Shown here piece after piece: positions 1-6,397 of a stretch of DNA of 8,791 nucleotides. Below the pieces are notes generated by a model that made no database searches, was not told the DNA's origin, and was given only the letters and a program-made list of their open reading frames with translations. Source of the stretch: Pseudomonadota bacterium (GTDB lineage Bacteria > Pseudomonadota > Gammaproteobacteria > Burkholderiales > Burkholderiaceae_B); the NCBI GenBank assembly GCA_023389535.1, contig JAEWEH010000432.1, positions 1 to 8,791 on the forward strand, given 5' to 3'. A program made the translations under genes and the position numbers. Numbering within the stretch: position 1 is the stretch's first letter; the number at the start of each line of letters is the position of its first letter.

Positions 1-43
1 TTCCTGATCAGGTTTCTACACTGGTGGCTCCTGATACGAATCC

Positions 44-49
44 AAGAGG
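44..49 (+). promoter_or_regulatory. Ribosome-binding site of the first methyltransferase gene
   Basis: AAGAGG lies six bases before the ATG at 56. It supports this start even though the first 38 residues are unlike other family members. Too little sequence remains upstream (55 bases) to identify a promoter. Confidence 0.6.
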
Positions 50-55
50 CGCACC

Positions 56-694
56 ATGCAATCCGACCTATCCGTCATCACCTACTATTTCAGGCCCCCC
101 AGGAAAGGGCCGCCCAGGGAAGGGCTGCACAGGAAGAGGCCGCCTGAAGACAACTTGCACGAGCCTTTGCGTTATGCGGTCGGCGCCTGCATCGACGGCT
201 TGGTGCTGGCGGCACGCAGCCGTCGGGGCATCTGCGCGATATTTCTCGGCGACGATGTGGCAAGCCTGTGCATGCAATTGGCCCAGGCCTTCCCTGGGCA
301 GGTGATACAAGAAGACGCGAAGGGCCTTGCCACGGAGATGCAGCAGGTGGTTGACCTGATTGGCAAAGGCAACCGGGCGGGGGCTGGTGCTAAAGCAACG
401 CCGACGGAGCCCGCCATCGGAACCATGACCCTGGACGTCGGCGGGACGGCCTTCCAGCAAAAAGTATGGCGCGCGTTATGCGCCATACCGGCGGGAAAGA
501 CACTCAGCTATACGCAGCTCGCCCACGACTTGGGCCTGCCGCATGCAGTGCGGGCGGTCGCCAGCGCCTGCGCCGCCAACGTACTGGCGATTGCCATACC
601 GTGTCACCGGGTCTTACGCAGTGACGGCTCTATTTCCGGCTACCGCTGGGGGCCGGAACGCAAGCGCACCTTGCTGGATAGGGAACGGGCATAG
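56..694 (+). CDS. Methylated-DNA--protein-cysteine S-methyltransferase (Ada C-terminal-like)
   Basis: The 212-residue protein repairs O6-alkylguanine (and O4-alkylthymine) by moving the alkyl group irreversibly to its own cysteine. The active-site motif PCHRV places that cysteine at residue 183. The helix-turn-helix region (AVRAVASACAAN) and the SGYRWG segment are intact. The part before the catalytic domain (YAVGACIDGLVLAA, RRGICAIFLGDD) matches the C-terminal half of E. coli Ada more than Ogt, so this is like an Ada that lacks the phosphotriester and AraC domains. An Ala/Gly-rich insert sits near residues 103-123. Residues 1-38 are unlike the family and carry a five-residue repeat. The start at 56 is chosen because AAGAGG lies six bases upstream and no better in-frame start exists. 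It opens a likely operon with the oxygenase gene downstream. Function is confident; the N-terminus is less certain. Confidence 0.9.
   Translation: MQSDLSVITYYFRPPRKGPPREGLHRKRPPEDNLHEPLRYAVGACIDGLVLAARSRRGICAIFLGDDVASLCMQLAQAFPGQVIQEDAKGLATEMQQVVDLIGKGNRAGAGAKATPTEPAIGTMTLDVGGTAFQQKVWRALCAIPAGKTLSYTQLAHDLGLPHAVRAVASACAANVLAIAIPCHRVLRSDGSISGYRWGPERKRTLLDRERA
100..144 (+). repeat. Three imperfect 15-bp in-frame tandem repeats
   Basis: Three consecutive 15-base units are visible: CAGGAAAGGGCCGCC (100-114), CAGGGAAGGGCTGCA (115-129) and CAGGAAGAGGCCGCC (130-144). The unit is a multiple of three, so it adds a basic five-residue repeat (RKGPP, REGLH, RKRPP) to the methyltransferase N-terminus without breaking the frame. 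It probably arose by slippage or local duplication. Confidence 0.8.
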
Positions 695-720
695 GAATGG
701 CTCCAAAAGGCGAGGCAGCC

Positions 721-1419
721 ATGGCCGGCACGATAGCGCGACTGAACTGGGATGCCATTGAGCAATCCCTGGATGACGATGGAAACGCCGTGCTGCCGGG
801 TTTGCTCGAGCCGGACCAGTGCAGGGAAGTCTCTAGCTTATATGGCCGGGAAGGCCTGTTTCGTGCACGCATCATCATGGCGCGCCATGGCTTTGGCAAA
901 GGCGAATATCAATACTTTTCTTACCCCTTGCCGGCTTTGGTGGAAACGCTGCGGCGGTCGCTGTACCCCCCGCTGGTGCGCATCGCCAACCGTTGGAACC
1001 ATGACCTGGGCATTCACGTACGGTACCCGGAAGCGCTGGATGACTTCCTGCACCGCTGCCACGATGCCGGGCAGACGCGGCCGACGCCGCTCATCCTGCG
1101 CTATGTCCGGGGCGACTACAACTGCCTGCATCAAGACCTATACGGCGAGCACGTTTTCCCTTTGCAGGTGGCCATTCTATTATCGGAGCCCGGCAAGGAC
1201 TTCACCGGTGGCGAATTCGTCATGACGGAAACGCTTGGAAGCACGCAGCGCGCCGGCGTCGTCCGTTTATGCCTAGGGGATGCCGTCGTGTTTACCGTGA
1301 ATCAGCGGCCGGTCGCCGGCAAGCGCGGCTTGCGCAAAGCCGCAATGCGCCACGGCGTGAGCCAAGTTCACTGCGGCAATCGGTACACCATGGGCCTGAT
1401 TTTCCACGATGCCCGCTAG
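721..1419 (+). CDS. Oxygenase-NA (DUF2086) family 2OG-Fe(II) oxygenase, copy 1
   Basis: The 232-residue protein looks like a 2-oxoglutarate and Fe(II)-dependent oxygenase of the Oxygenase-NA/DUF2086 group (PF09859), which is described as acting oxidatively on methylated or damaged DNA. The iron-binding H-x-D is His137-Gln-Asp139, followed by YGEHVFP. The distal iron-binding histidine is His211 (MRHGVS). Arg221, in NRYTMGLIFHDA, is placed to bind 2-oxoglutarate. The stretch just before His211 (RGLRKAAM) departs from the DYRVNL seen in the second copy. An ATG at 697 is possible, but 721 is preferred: AAGGCGAGG precedes it by five bases and it aligns with the N-terminus of the second copy. It lies close behind the methyltransferase gene and 28 bases before alkB, so co-transcription is likely. 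The exact substrate is unknown. Confidence 0.85.
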   Translation: MAGTIARLNWDAIEQSLDDDGNAVLPGLLEPDQCREVSSLYGREGLFRARIIMARHGFGKGEYQYFSYPLPALVETLRRSLYPPLVRIANRWNHDLGIHVRYPEALDDFLHRCHDAGQTRPTPLILRYVRGDYNCLHQDLYGEHVFPLQVAILLSEPGKDFTGGEFVMTETLGSTQRAGVVRLCLGDAVVFTVNQRPVAGKRGLRKAAMRHGVSQVHCGNRYTMGLIFHDAR

Positions 1420-1447
1420 GGCCCGTAAACGCCTGAAAGGTATACGC

Positions 1448-2098
1448 ATGAGCAGTCTCGACTTGTTTGCCGAAGAACGCTACGGCCAGTGCGACGCCAT
1501 AGGGCCCCGCGCTTTCGTATTGCACCGGTACGCGCTGCCCGTTGTGGATGAGCTGCTGCGAGCCGTTGCTGCTGTTGAGAAGCAAGCCCCCTTCCGGAAT
1601 ATGACGACTCCCGGGGGCTATACCATGTCGGTCGCTTTGACCAACTGCGGCGCCTTGGGCTGGACGACCGACCGGGATGGATACCGCTATACGTCCATCG
1701 ATCCGGATACGGGGCGTTCCTGGCCGGCCATGCCCGAGGTGTTCGCGCGCCTGGCGCGCAACGCGGCGGCAGCCGCCGGATTCGATGCCTTCGAACCGGA
1801 TGCCTGCCTGCTCAACCGTTATTTGCCCGGCTCGCGCATGTCTCTGCATCAGGACAAGGACGAAGCTGACTTCAGTGCGCCGATTGTTTCTGTATCCTTG
1901 GGCATGGCCGCCACATTTCTGTTTGGCGGTAAACGACGTTCGGACAAGCCGGTCAAGGTTCCGCTTTATCATGGTGATGTGGTGGTTTGGGGCGGGGAAG
2001 ATCGCCTGCGTTACCATGGTGTCATGCCAATGAAGGACGATCCGCACCCCGTGTTGGGAAGCAAGCGCATCAATTTTACATTCCGCAAGGCGGCTTGA
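1448..2098 (+). CDS. alkB: Alpha-ketoglutarate-dependent DNA dioxygenase AlkB
   Basis: AlkB oxidatively removes methyl groups from 1-methyladenine and 3-methylcytosine, mainly in single-stranded DNA, using Fe(II) and 2-oxoglutarate. From the start at 1448 the product is 216 residues, the same length as E. coli AlkB. Iron ligands are His134 and Asp136 (SLHQDKDE) and His190 (RYHGVMP). Arg207 and Arg213 in RINFTFR match the 2-oxoglutarate-binding arginines of E. coli. LNRYLPGSRMS and YHGDVVVWGG are also typical. The frame stays open upstream to 1409, but 1448 has AAAGG seven bases before it and gives the family N-terminus. All catalytic residues are intact. It sits between the two methyltransferase-oxygenase modules and probably shares a transcript with the first. 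Confidence 0.96.
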   Translation: MSSLDLFAEERYGQCDAIGPRAFVLHRYALPVVDELLRAVAAVEKQAPFRNMTTPGGYTMSVALTNCGALGWTTDRDGYRYTSIDPDTGRSWPAMPEVFARLARNAAAAAGFDAFEPDACLLNRYLPGSRMSLHQDKDEADFSAPIVSVSLGMAATFLFGGKRRSDKPVKVPLYHGDVVVWGGEDRLRYHGVMPMKDDPHPVLGSKRINFTFRKAA

Positions 2099-2130
2099 TT
2101 GCGCTTCATCGCGGGCATGTCCGTACGTAA

Positions 2131-2184
2131 AGTTCAGGCGCAAGATACAGATGGCTTGCGATGCAAATGCCGATTATCCTGAAT
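2131..2184 (+). promoter_or_regulatory. Putative Ada-box promoter of ada
   Basis: The alkB-ada gap holds AGT-N6-GCAA (2131-2143), one base from the AAT-N6-GCAA Ada box. It continues as GCGCAAGAT, as I recall it in the E. coli ada promoter. Twelve bases after GCAA comes TTGCGA (2156-2161), a plausible -35; in my memory of E. coli, TTGCGT sits at the same spacing. Seventeen bases further is a weak -10, CTGAAT (2179-2184). The implied transcript begins near 2190, which requires ada to start at 2214. E. coli Ada activates its own promoter after methylation of its sensor cysteine. The match is by eye and from memory. Confidence 0.5.
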
Positions 2185-2202
2185 ACCGTCATCAAGCATT
2201 CC

Positions 2203-2207
2203 AGAGG
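2203..2207 (+). promoter_or_regulatory. Ribosome-binding site deciding the ada start
   Basis: AGAGG lies six bases before the ATG at 2214. The frame is open from an ATG at 2151, but that codon has no good ribosome-binding site, lies inside the apparent promoter, and would add 21 residues absent from E. coli Ada. Confidence 0.65.
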
Positions 2208-2213
2208 CTCGCC

Positions 2214-3305
2214 ATGTCCTGTGCGCGTTCTGTCCATCCCGCCTATGCCAGCGACGAGGCGCGCTGGCAAGCTGTTCAAAACCGCGACTCTGAAGCGGAT
2301 GGATATTTTGTTTATGCGGTGCGCAGCACGGGCGTCTACTGCCGCCCGAGCTCGTCGGCGCGTCTGCCCAAACGTGAAAATGTAGAGTATTTCGATACGG
2401 TCGAAGCTGCCGAGGCGGCGGGTTACCGAGCTAGTCGGCGCGCCAAAGGCGACCGGACGAATGCCGCCGCCGAACGCGGCAAGCTGGTGGCGCAGGCCTG
2501 CAAAGTCATCGAAGAGGCCGAAACACCGCCCACCCTGCAAGAGTTGGCGGCGCGCATGCACGTCAGTCCCTTCCATTTTCATCGTCTATTCAAGGCGGAA
2601 ACGGGCTTGACTCCCAGGGCGTATGCCGCCGCCCACCGAGCCCGCAAGCTGCGTAACGAACTGAGCGTGGCTGGTGCATCGGTGACGGATGCCATCTACG
2701 AGGCTGGATTCAATTCGAATAGCCGCTTCTATGAGGCCTCCGGACAGCTATTAGGTATGCGGGCCCGGGAATACCAGGCGGGAGGCAGGGGCATGGTCAT
2801 ACGTTTCGCGTTGGGTCAATGTTCACTGGGCGCCATTCTGGTGGCGCAAAGCCAGCGCGGCATATGCGCCATCCTGCTGGGCGACGATCCAGACGTGCTA
2901 TTGCGCGATTTACAGGACCAGTTCTGCAAGGCGCAATTGGTCGGCGGTGACGCAGCGTTCGAAAAGCTGGTGGCACAAGTGGTGGGCTTCATCGAGGCTC
3001 CGGCGCTGGGGTTGAGCTTGCCACTGGATGTACGGGGTACGGCCTTCCAGGAACGGGTGTGGCAAGTCCTGCGCGAACTTCCTCCGGGAACGACGGCCAG
3101 CTATGCCGAGATTGCACAACGCATCGGAGCACCGAAGGCCGTGCGGGCCGTAGCCCAGGCTTGCGGCGCCAACTCTATCGCGGTGGCGATTCCCTGCCAT
3201 CGGGTGGTGCGTCGTGATGGCGATATTTCAGGATACAGATGGGGGGTCGAGCGCAAACGTCGGTTGTTGCAGCGCGAGGCTGAAGCGTTGGCGGAGGGGA
3301 CATGA
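2214..3305 (+). CDS. ada: Ada: alkylation-response regulator and O6-methylguanine methyltransferase, with degenerate zinc site
   Basis: The 363-residue protein has the full Ada layout (E. coli Ada is 354). It has an N-terminal phosphotriester-repair/sensor domain (about 15-80), an AraC-type DNA-binding domain (about 88-185; SPFHFHRLFKAETGLTPRAY) and a C-terminal O6-methylguanine methyltransferase with PCHRV and acceptor Cys328. The sensor domain is odd. Cys43 aligns with the methyl-accepting Cys38 of E. coli, but the other three zinc ligands (Cys42, Cys69, Cys72 there) are Ser47, Ser74 and Ala77 here. The surrounding fold sequence (ADGYFVYAVRSTGVYCRPS, RENVEYF) is well kept and the frame is open. 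Methyltransferase activity is expected to be intact; zinc binding and methyl-triggered activation are doubtful. A likely Ada-box promoter lies just upstream. The stop overlaps the next start (ATGA), indicating translational coupling. Confidence 0.93.
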   Translation: MSCARSVHPAYASDEARWQAVQNRDSEADGYFVYAVRSTGVYCRPSSSARLPKRENVEYFDTVEAAEAAGYRASRRAKGDRTNAAAERGKLVAQACKVIEEAETPPTLQELAARMHVSPFHFHRLFKAETGLTPRAYAAAHRARKLRNELSVAGASVTDAIYEAGFNSNSRFYEASGQLLGMRAREYQAGGRGMVIRFALGQCSLGAILVAQSQRGICAILLGDDPDVLLRDLQDQFCKAQLVGGDAAFEKLVAQVVGFIEAPALGLSLPLDVRGTAFQERVWQVLRELPPGTTASYAEIAQRIGAPKAVRAVAQACGANSIAVAIPCHRVVRRDGDISGYRWGVERKRRLLQREAEALAEGT

Positions 3306-4045
3306 TGGCTGCTGGCGCCACTGCGATCGACTGTCTCGACTGGGCCGACATCGCCCTTCAGCTTGATCGTGAAGCCTATGCCTTGCTGCCCAAGCTGGTG
3401 GCGCCGCAAGTCATACAGGCGCTTCGACGGCAATTGGCCGACCGTGGCGGCATGGGTGGCGTGTCCATGGCAGAACAGGGCCGTGGGCAGGGCGAATTTT
3501 TCTATGACGATGATGCGCTTTACGAATTCTGCCCATCATGGCGCGCAAGTTTGTATCGCCGCCTGGTCCCCATCGCCAACCAATGGAATGCGCGCCTGAG
3601 CCGGCCCTATCGTTATCCCGCGGAGCTGCAAGAGTTTCTGGAAAGGAACCGCAGCGCAGGGCAGACCCGCCCCCAGTCCTGCCTGATCCGCATGGCAAAG
3701 CACGGATACCAGGCCCTGCACCAACGAACGGATGGAGATCATGTATTTCCAGTGCAGTGCGTAGCGCTTCTGTCTCAGCCCGGCAAGGAATTCGCAGGCG
3801 GCGAGTTCATCATGACGGAACAGAGACCACGCATGCAGTCCCGCCCCGTAGTGCTCCCCCTTCAATGCGGTGATGTGGCGCTGATCGCCACAGCGCAGCG
3901 TCCGGTAAAAGGCAGCAAGGGCGACTATCGGGTAAATCTGAAGCACGGCATAGGGCGAGTCCTGGAAGGCGAGCGTATCGGGCTGGAAATCTCCTTCCAC
4001 AATGCGCCATGTGGCGTCCAATCCGGCGCCTCCACGCAGGTATAG
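3302..4045 (+). CDS. Oxygenase-NA (DUF2086) family protein, copy 2, with altered iron-binding motif
   Basis: The 247-residue paralogue of the oxygenase at 721-1419 aligns along its length (LDWADIALQLD, AGQTRPQSCLIR, HVFPVQCVALLSQPGKEFAGGEFIMTE). The iron motif differs: the first copy has H-Q-D, whereas this one reads His140-Gln-Arg142, then Thr-Asp144. Distal His215 (LKHGIG) and Arg225 (GERIGLEISFHNA) remain. Loss of the aspartate predicts weak or absent iron-dependent catalysis, unless Asp144 substitutes. The frame is intact. About ten extra residues follow the usual C-terminal FHNA. The ATG at 3302 overlaps the ada stop codon, with GGAGGGGA just upstream; the adjacent ATG at 3305 is equally possible. 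It is probably translated together with Ada. Family assignment is firm; whether it is active is open. Confidence 0.85.
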   Translation: MMAAGATAIDCLDWADIALQLDREAYALLPKLVAPQVIQALRRQLADRGGMGGVSMAEQGRGQGEFFYDDDALYEFCPSWRASLYRRLVPIANQWNARLSRPYRYPAELQEFLERNRSAGQTRPQSCLIRMAKHGYQALHQRTDGDHVFPVQCVALLSQPGKEFAGGEFIMTEQRPRMQSRPVVLPLQCGDVALIATAQRPVKGSKGDYRVNLKHGIGRVLEGERIGLEISFHNAPCGVQSGASTQV

Positions 4046-4048
4046 CCC

Positions 4049-4266
4049 GAATTCAGCGACCACGTTGAAGGTGTGCCGGAAGATGGGCTCTGGAACCCGT
4101 TGAAGCCGCGGAAATGCTGGTGCTTGAAGGCAGCGTGCAAGAAGGCGAACAGCAGTATGCCAGCGGCACTTGGATCCGACTGCCGGCCGGCCCCTACCCA
4201 GAATTTATCGCTGGCGGCGCTGGCGCCCGTTTGTACGTCAAAATAGGCGGCCTTCGAAAAGAATAA
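4049..4266 (+). pseudogene. Remnant of a ChrR-type cupin gene
   Basis: Directly after the second oxygenase lies a cupin fragment with no usable start. In one frame (4069-4266) it reads AEMLVLEGSVQEGEQQYASG then TWIRLPAGPYPEF and ARLYVKIGG before a TAA. This resembles the second half of ChrR-like cupins (pattern EEILVLEGVF...DYPAGTYLR...FVKL). The preceding bases, 4049-4085, read EFSDHVEG in another frame and could be the displaced N-terminus. The middle part with the first histidine cluster is missing, and the usual second-half histidine is absent. This indicates deletion plus frameshift. Such cupins are stand-alone or anti-sigma zinc proteins; which this was cannot be told. Confidence 0.55.
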
Positions 4267-4350
4267 ACTCGCTGGTACTGATAATGCAGACATCGGCGCC
4301 GGGCATGAACGAGCCGGCCTTTACTTTGATTCATTACATCGACTGGACAC
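4267..4350 (+). other. Spacer before the MFS gene, no clear signal
   Basis: These 84 bases complete the gene-free stretch of about 305 bases after the second oxygenase, whose first part is the cupin remnant. GATAAT (4280-4285) is close to a -10 hexamer but has no -35 partner at 16-18 bases. I see no hairpin, RNA gene or second reading frame here. Confidence 0.4.
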
Positions 4351-5592
4351 ATGAAAGATCACAGCAGTCACACCACGGGCGACCCTTGGACATTCCTGCC
4401 GGAAAAAGTGCAGCGCGGCAATATCTGGCGCCTATCCATTGCGCAGGCGCTGGCCGGCGCGAATTCAGTGGTTGTCTACGCCACAGGGGCCATCGTGGGG
4501 GACATGCTTGCCCCCACGCCGATGCTCGCCACCTTACCGATTTCCATCTTTGTGGTGGGCATGGCCGCCTGCACCCTGCCTGCCGGCAAGATCGCCCAGC
4601 GCCACGGGCGGCGTGCCGCGTTTCTGGCCGGGACGGGCGCAGGCGTGTTGACCGGGCTGCTGGCCATGCTGGCTGTCATCATGGGATGGTTCTGGCTGTT
4701 CTGCCTGGCAACGTTCTTCGGAGGCGGCTATGCCGCCGTGGTGCTCTCATTCCGCTTCGCGGCCGCTGATGGCGTAGAGCCGAAACGGCGTGCGCGGGCG
4801 CTGTCGCTCGTCATGGCCGGCGGTGTCGCCGCGGGCATCGTCGGGCCGCAGCTAGTGACCTGGACGATGGATATGTGGCCGCCGCACATGTTTGCCATCA
4901 CCTTTTTGATGCAAGCCATCGTTGCGGCGGTTTCGGCGGCCATCCTGTTCGGCGTGCGCTTGCCCAGGCCGACAAAGAAGGAACTGGACGGGGGGCGGCC
5001 ATTGGCGGCAATCGCGCTGCAGCCGCGTTTCATCGCGGCTGTCACCACTGGCGCCGTGTCCTACATGCTGATGAATTTCCTGATGACGGCCGCGCCGCTG
5101 GCGATGCACATGTGCGGGCATTCGCTTGAAGCAGCCAATCTGGGCCTGCAGTGGCATGTCATCGGAATGTATGCGCCCAGTTTCTTCACGGGCAGTTTGA
5201 TTGCACGTTTCGGCGCTGGCCGTGTGGCGACAGCAGGGCTGCTGCTGACCGGTCTTTCTGCAGCGGTCGGATTGGGTGGTATCGACGTCATGCACTTCTG
5301 GTGGACCCTGATCCTGCTGGGGGTAGGCTGGAACTTCGGCTTCCTGGGCGCTTCGGCGCTCGTCCTGGAGTGCCACCGGCCCGAGGAAAAGACACGTGTC
5401 CAGTCCTTGAATGATTTCATTGTCTTTGGATTGATGGCCATTGGTTCCTTCTCTTCCGGCGGCCTGCTCAGCGCTTACGGATGGGACACGGTGCTGTGGG
5501 CGTCCTTCGCGCCCCTTGCTCTGGCGGTGGTGGCCCTTGTGCTGGCCATGCGGAAAAGCTCGCCCGCCTTGGCCGAGGGCGCGCGCCCTTGA
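4351..5592 (+). CDS. Major facilitator superfamily transporter
   Basis: The 413-residue inner-membrane protein has about twelve hydrophobic segments. The MFS loop 2-3 signature appears as GKIAQRHGRRAAFLAG near residues 79-94, and a cytoplasmic loop (PRPTKKELDGG) separates the two six-helix halves near residue 210. The N-terminal pattern (NIWRLSIAQALAGANS, then TGAIVGDMLAP and LATLPISIFVVGMA) resembles a bacterial MFS subgroup that includes RfnT-like riboflavin transporters. That likeness is from memory and not enough to name a substrate. The start at 4351 is the only in-frame ATG after upstream stops; only a weak GGA precedes it. It stands alone, separated from the repair island by a cupin remnant, and converges on queC. 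Confidence 0.88.
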   Translation: MKDHSSHTTGDPWTFLPEKVQRGNIWRLSIAQALAGANSVVVYATGAIVGDMLAPTPMLATLPISIFVVGMAACTLPAGKIAQRHGRRAAFLAGTGAGVLTGLLAMLAVIMGWFWLFCLATFFGGGYAAVVLSFRFAAADGVEPKRRARALSLVMAGGVAAGIVGPQLVTWTMDMWPPHMFAITFLMQAIVAAVSAAILFGVRLPRPTKKELDGGRPLAAIALQPRFIAAVTTGAVSYMLMNFLMTAAPLAMHMCGHSLEAANLGLQWHVIGMYAPSFFTGSLIARFGAGRVATAGLLLTGLSAAVGLGGIDVMHFWWTLILLGVGWNFGFLGASALVLECHRPEEKTRVQSLNDFIVFGLMAIGSFSSGGLLSAYGWDTVLWASFAPLALAVVALVLAMRKSSPALAEGARP

Positions 5593-5601
5593 TGCTGCGG
5601 T

Positions 5602-5627
5602 CGGGGATCGTCCTCGCGTGATCCCCG
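5602..5627. terminator. Perfect hairpin between convergent genes, possible bidirectional terminator
   Basis: CGGGGATC (5602-5609) and GATCCCCG (5620-5627) form an eight-base-pair perfect stem with a ten-base loop. It lies ten bases after the MFS stop and 51 bases beyond the queC stop on the other strand. No T-run follows on either side, so it is not a classical intrinsic terminator. It could block RNA decay or help Rho-dependent ending. Confidence 0.45.
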
Positions 5628-5677
5628 GGCGCCATCGGGAATAACGCCGCCGGGGCGATGTAAGGCGTAGCGCTTCG

Positions 5678-6397
5678 TTATGGTCGCCGCATCGCCCATA
5701 GCCCGTGGCCCTGGGCGCGCAGCAAGCATGCAGGGCATTTTCCGCAGCCATAGCCCCACGCGTGCAGGATATCGCGGCGATTCAGATAGCAGGTGTGGGT
5801 CTCGGTGCGCAACAATTCCACCAGTGCTTCGCCGCCCAGTTGCCAAGCCAGTTCCCAAGTGTCGGCCTTGTCCAGCCACATCAATGGGGTTTCCAGTGTC
5901 AGCGGTCGATCCACGCCCAGGCTTAGTGCCACTTGCAAGGCCTTGAGGGTGTTGTCACGGCAATCAGGGTAACCAGAGTAGTCTGTCTGCGACATTCCGC
6001 CCACCAGGACGTCCAGGCCGCGCCGGTAGGCCAGCGCAGCAGCCAGGGTAAAGAACAGCAGGTTACGGCCAGGCACGAAGGTATTGGGTAGGCCGTCGGC
6101 CTGCATGGCGATCGTCACCTCTTCGGTCATGGCCGAGGCGCCCAACTGTCCCAGCACGTCGACGTCCAGCAGGTGATCATCGCCCAGGCGCGGCGCCCAG
6201 CCGGGTTGCAGTTCCAGCATGCGGCGGCGCAGGGTGCTGCGGCAGTCCAGTTCCGATCGGTGCCGCTGGCCGTAGTCGAACCCTATGGTCTCGACATGGC
6301 CGTACTGCGCCAGGGCCCAAGCCAGGCAGGTGGCGGAGTCCTGTCCGCCCGAAAACAGCACCAGGGCGCGGCGCCGGGCTTGTGGCGGGGTGGTCAC
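5678..6397 (-). CDS. queC: 7-cyano-7-deazaguanine synthase QueC
   Basis: QueC converts 7-carboxy-7-deazaguanine to 7-cyano-7-deazaguanine (preQ0), using ATP and ammonia, in the queuosine pathway of tRNA modification. The 239-residue protein carries the PP-loop ATP-binding motif [10 protein letters not shown] at residues 14-23, then [10 protein letters not shown] and [14 protein letters not shown]. The zinc site is Cys203, Cys218, Cys221 and Cys224 ([10 protein letters not shown]). All key residues are present and the length is close to the E. coli enzyme (231). The GTG start at 6397-6395 overlaps the TGA of the upstream transporter gene as GTGA. This start places the PP-loop at the usual distance from the N-terminus; the longer open frame upstream runs inside the transporter gene. 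Translation is probably coupled to the transporter, and so to the riboswitch. Confidence 0.95.
   Translation of the reverse strand: MTTPPQARRRALVLFSGGQDSATCLAWALAQYGHVETIGFDYGQRHRSELDCRSTLRRRMLELQPGWAPRLGDDHLLDVDVLGQLGASAMTEEVTIAMQADGLPNTFVPGRNLLFFTLAAALAYRRGLDVLVGGMSQTDYSGYPDCRDNTLKALQVALSLGVDRPLTLETPLMWLDKADTWELAWQLGGEALVELLRTETHTCYLNRRDILHAWGYGCGKCPACLLRAQGHGLWAMRRP

Noticed and set aside
697..720. Earlier ATG for oxygenase copy 1 at 697
   Set aside because: Only GGA directly touches it, whereas 721 has a good ribosome-binding site and aligns with the second copy. It remains possible.
2099..2108. GAAGCGCAA-like sequence on the minus strand as a second Ada box
   Set aside because: It points the wrong way and lies further from the ada promoter; the 2131-2143 match has the right orientation and spacing.
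1292..2143. Long minus-strand open frame (283 residues) opposite alkB
   Set aside because: It lies fully antisense to well-supported alkB and the end of oxygenase copy 1, has no recognisable domain, and long antisense frames are common in GC-rich genes.
2151..2213. Earlier ATG for ada at 2151
   Set aside because: It has no good ribosome-binding site, lies inside the apparent promoter, and adds residues absent from E. coli Ada.
4280..4285. GATAAT as a -10 element of the MFS gene
   Set aside because: No -35 hexamer is found at 16-18 bases, and no extended -10 TG is in place.
4852..5751. Long minus-strand open frame (299 residues) opposite the MFS gene
   Set aside because: It is antisense to the MFS gene and overlaps the end of queC; its composition is Arg/His/Gln-rich without motifs.
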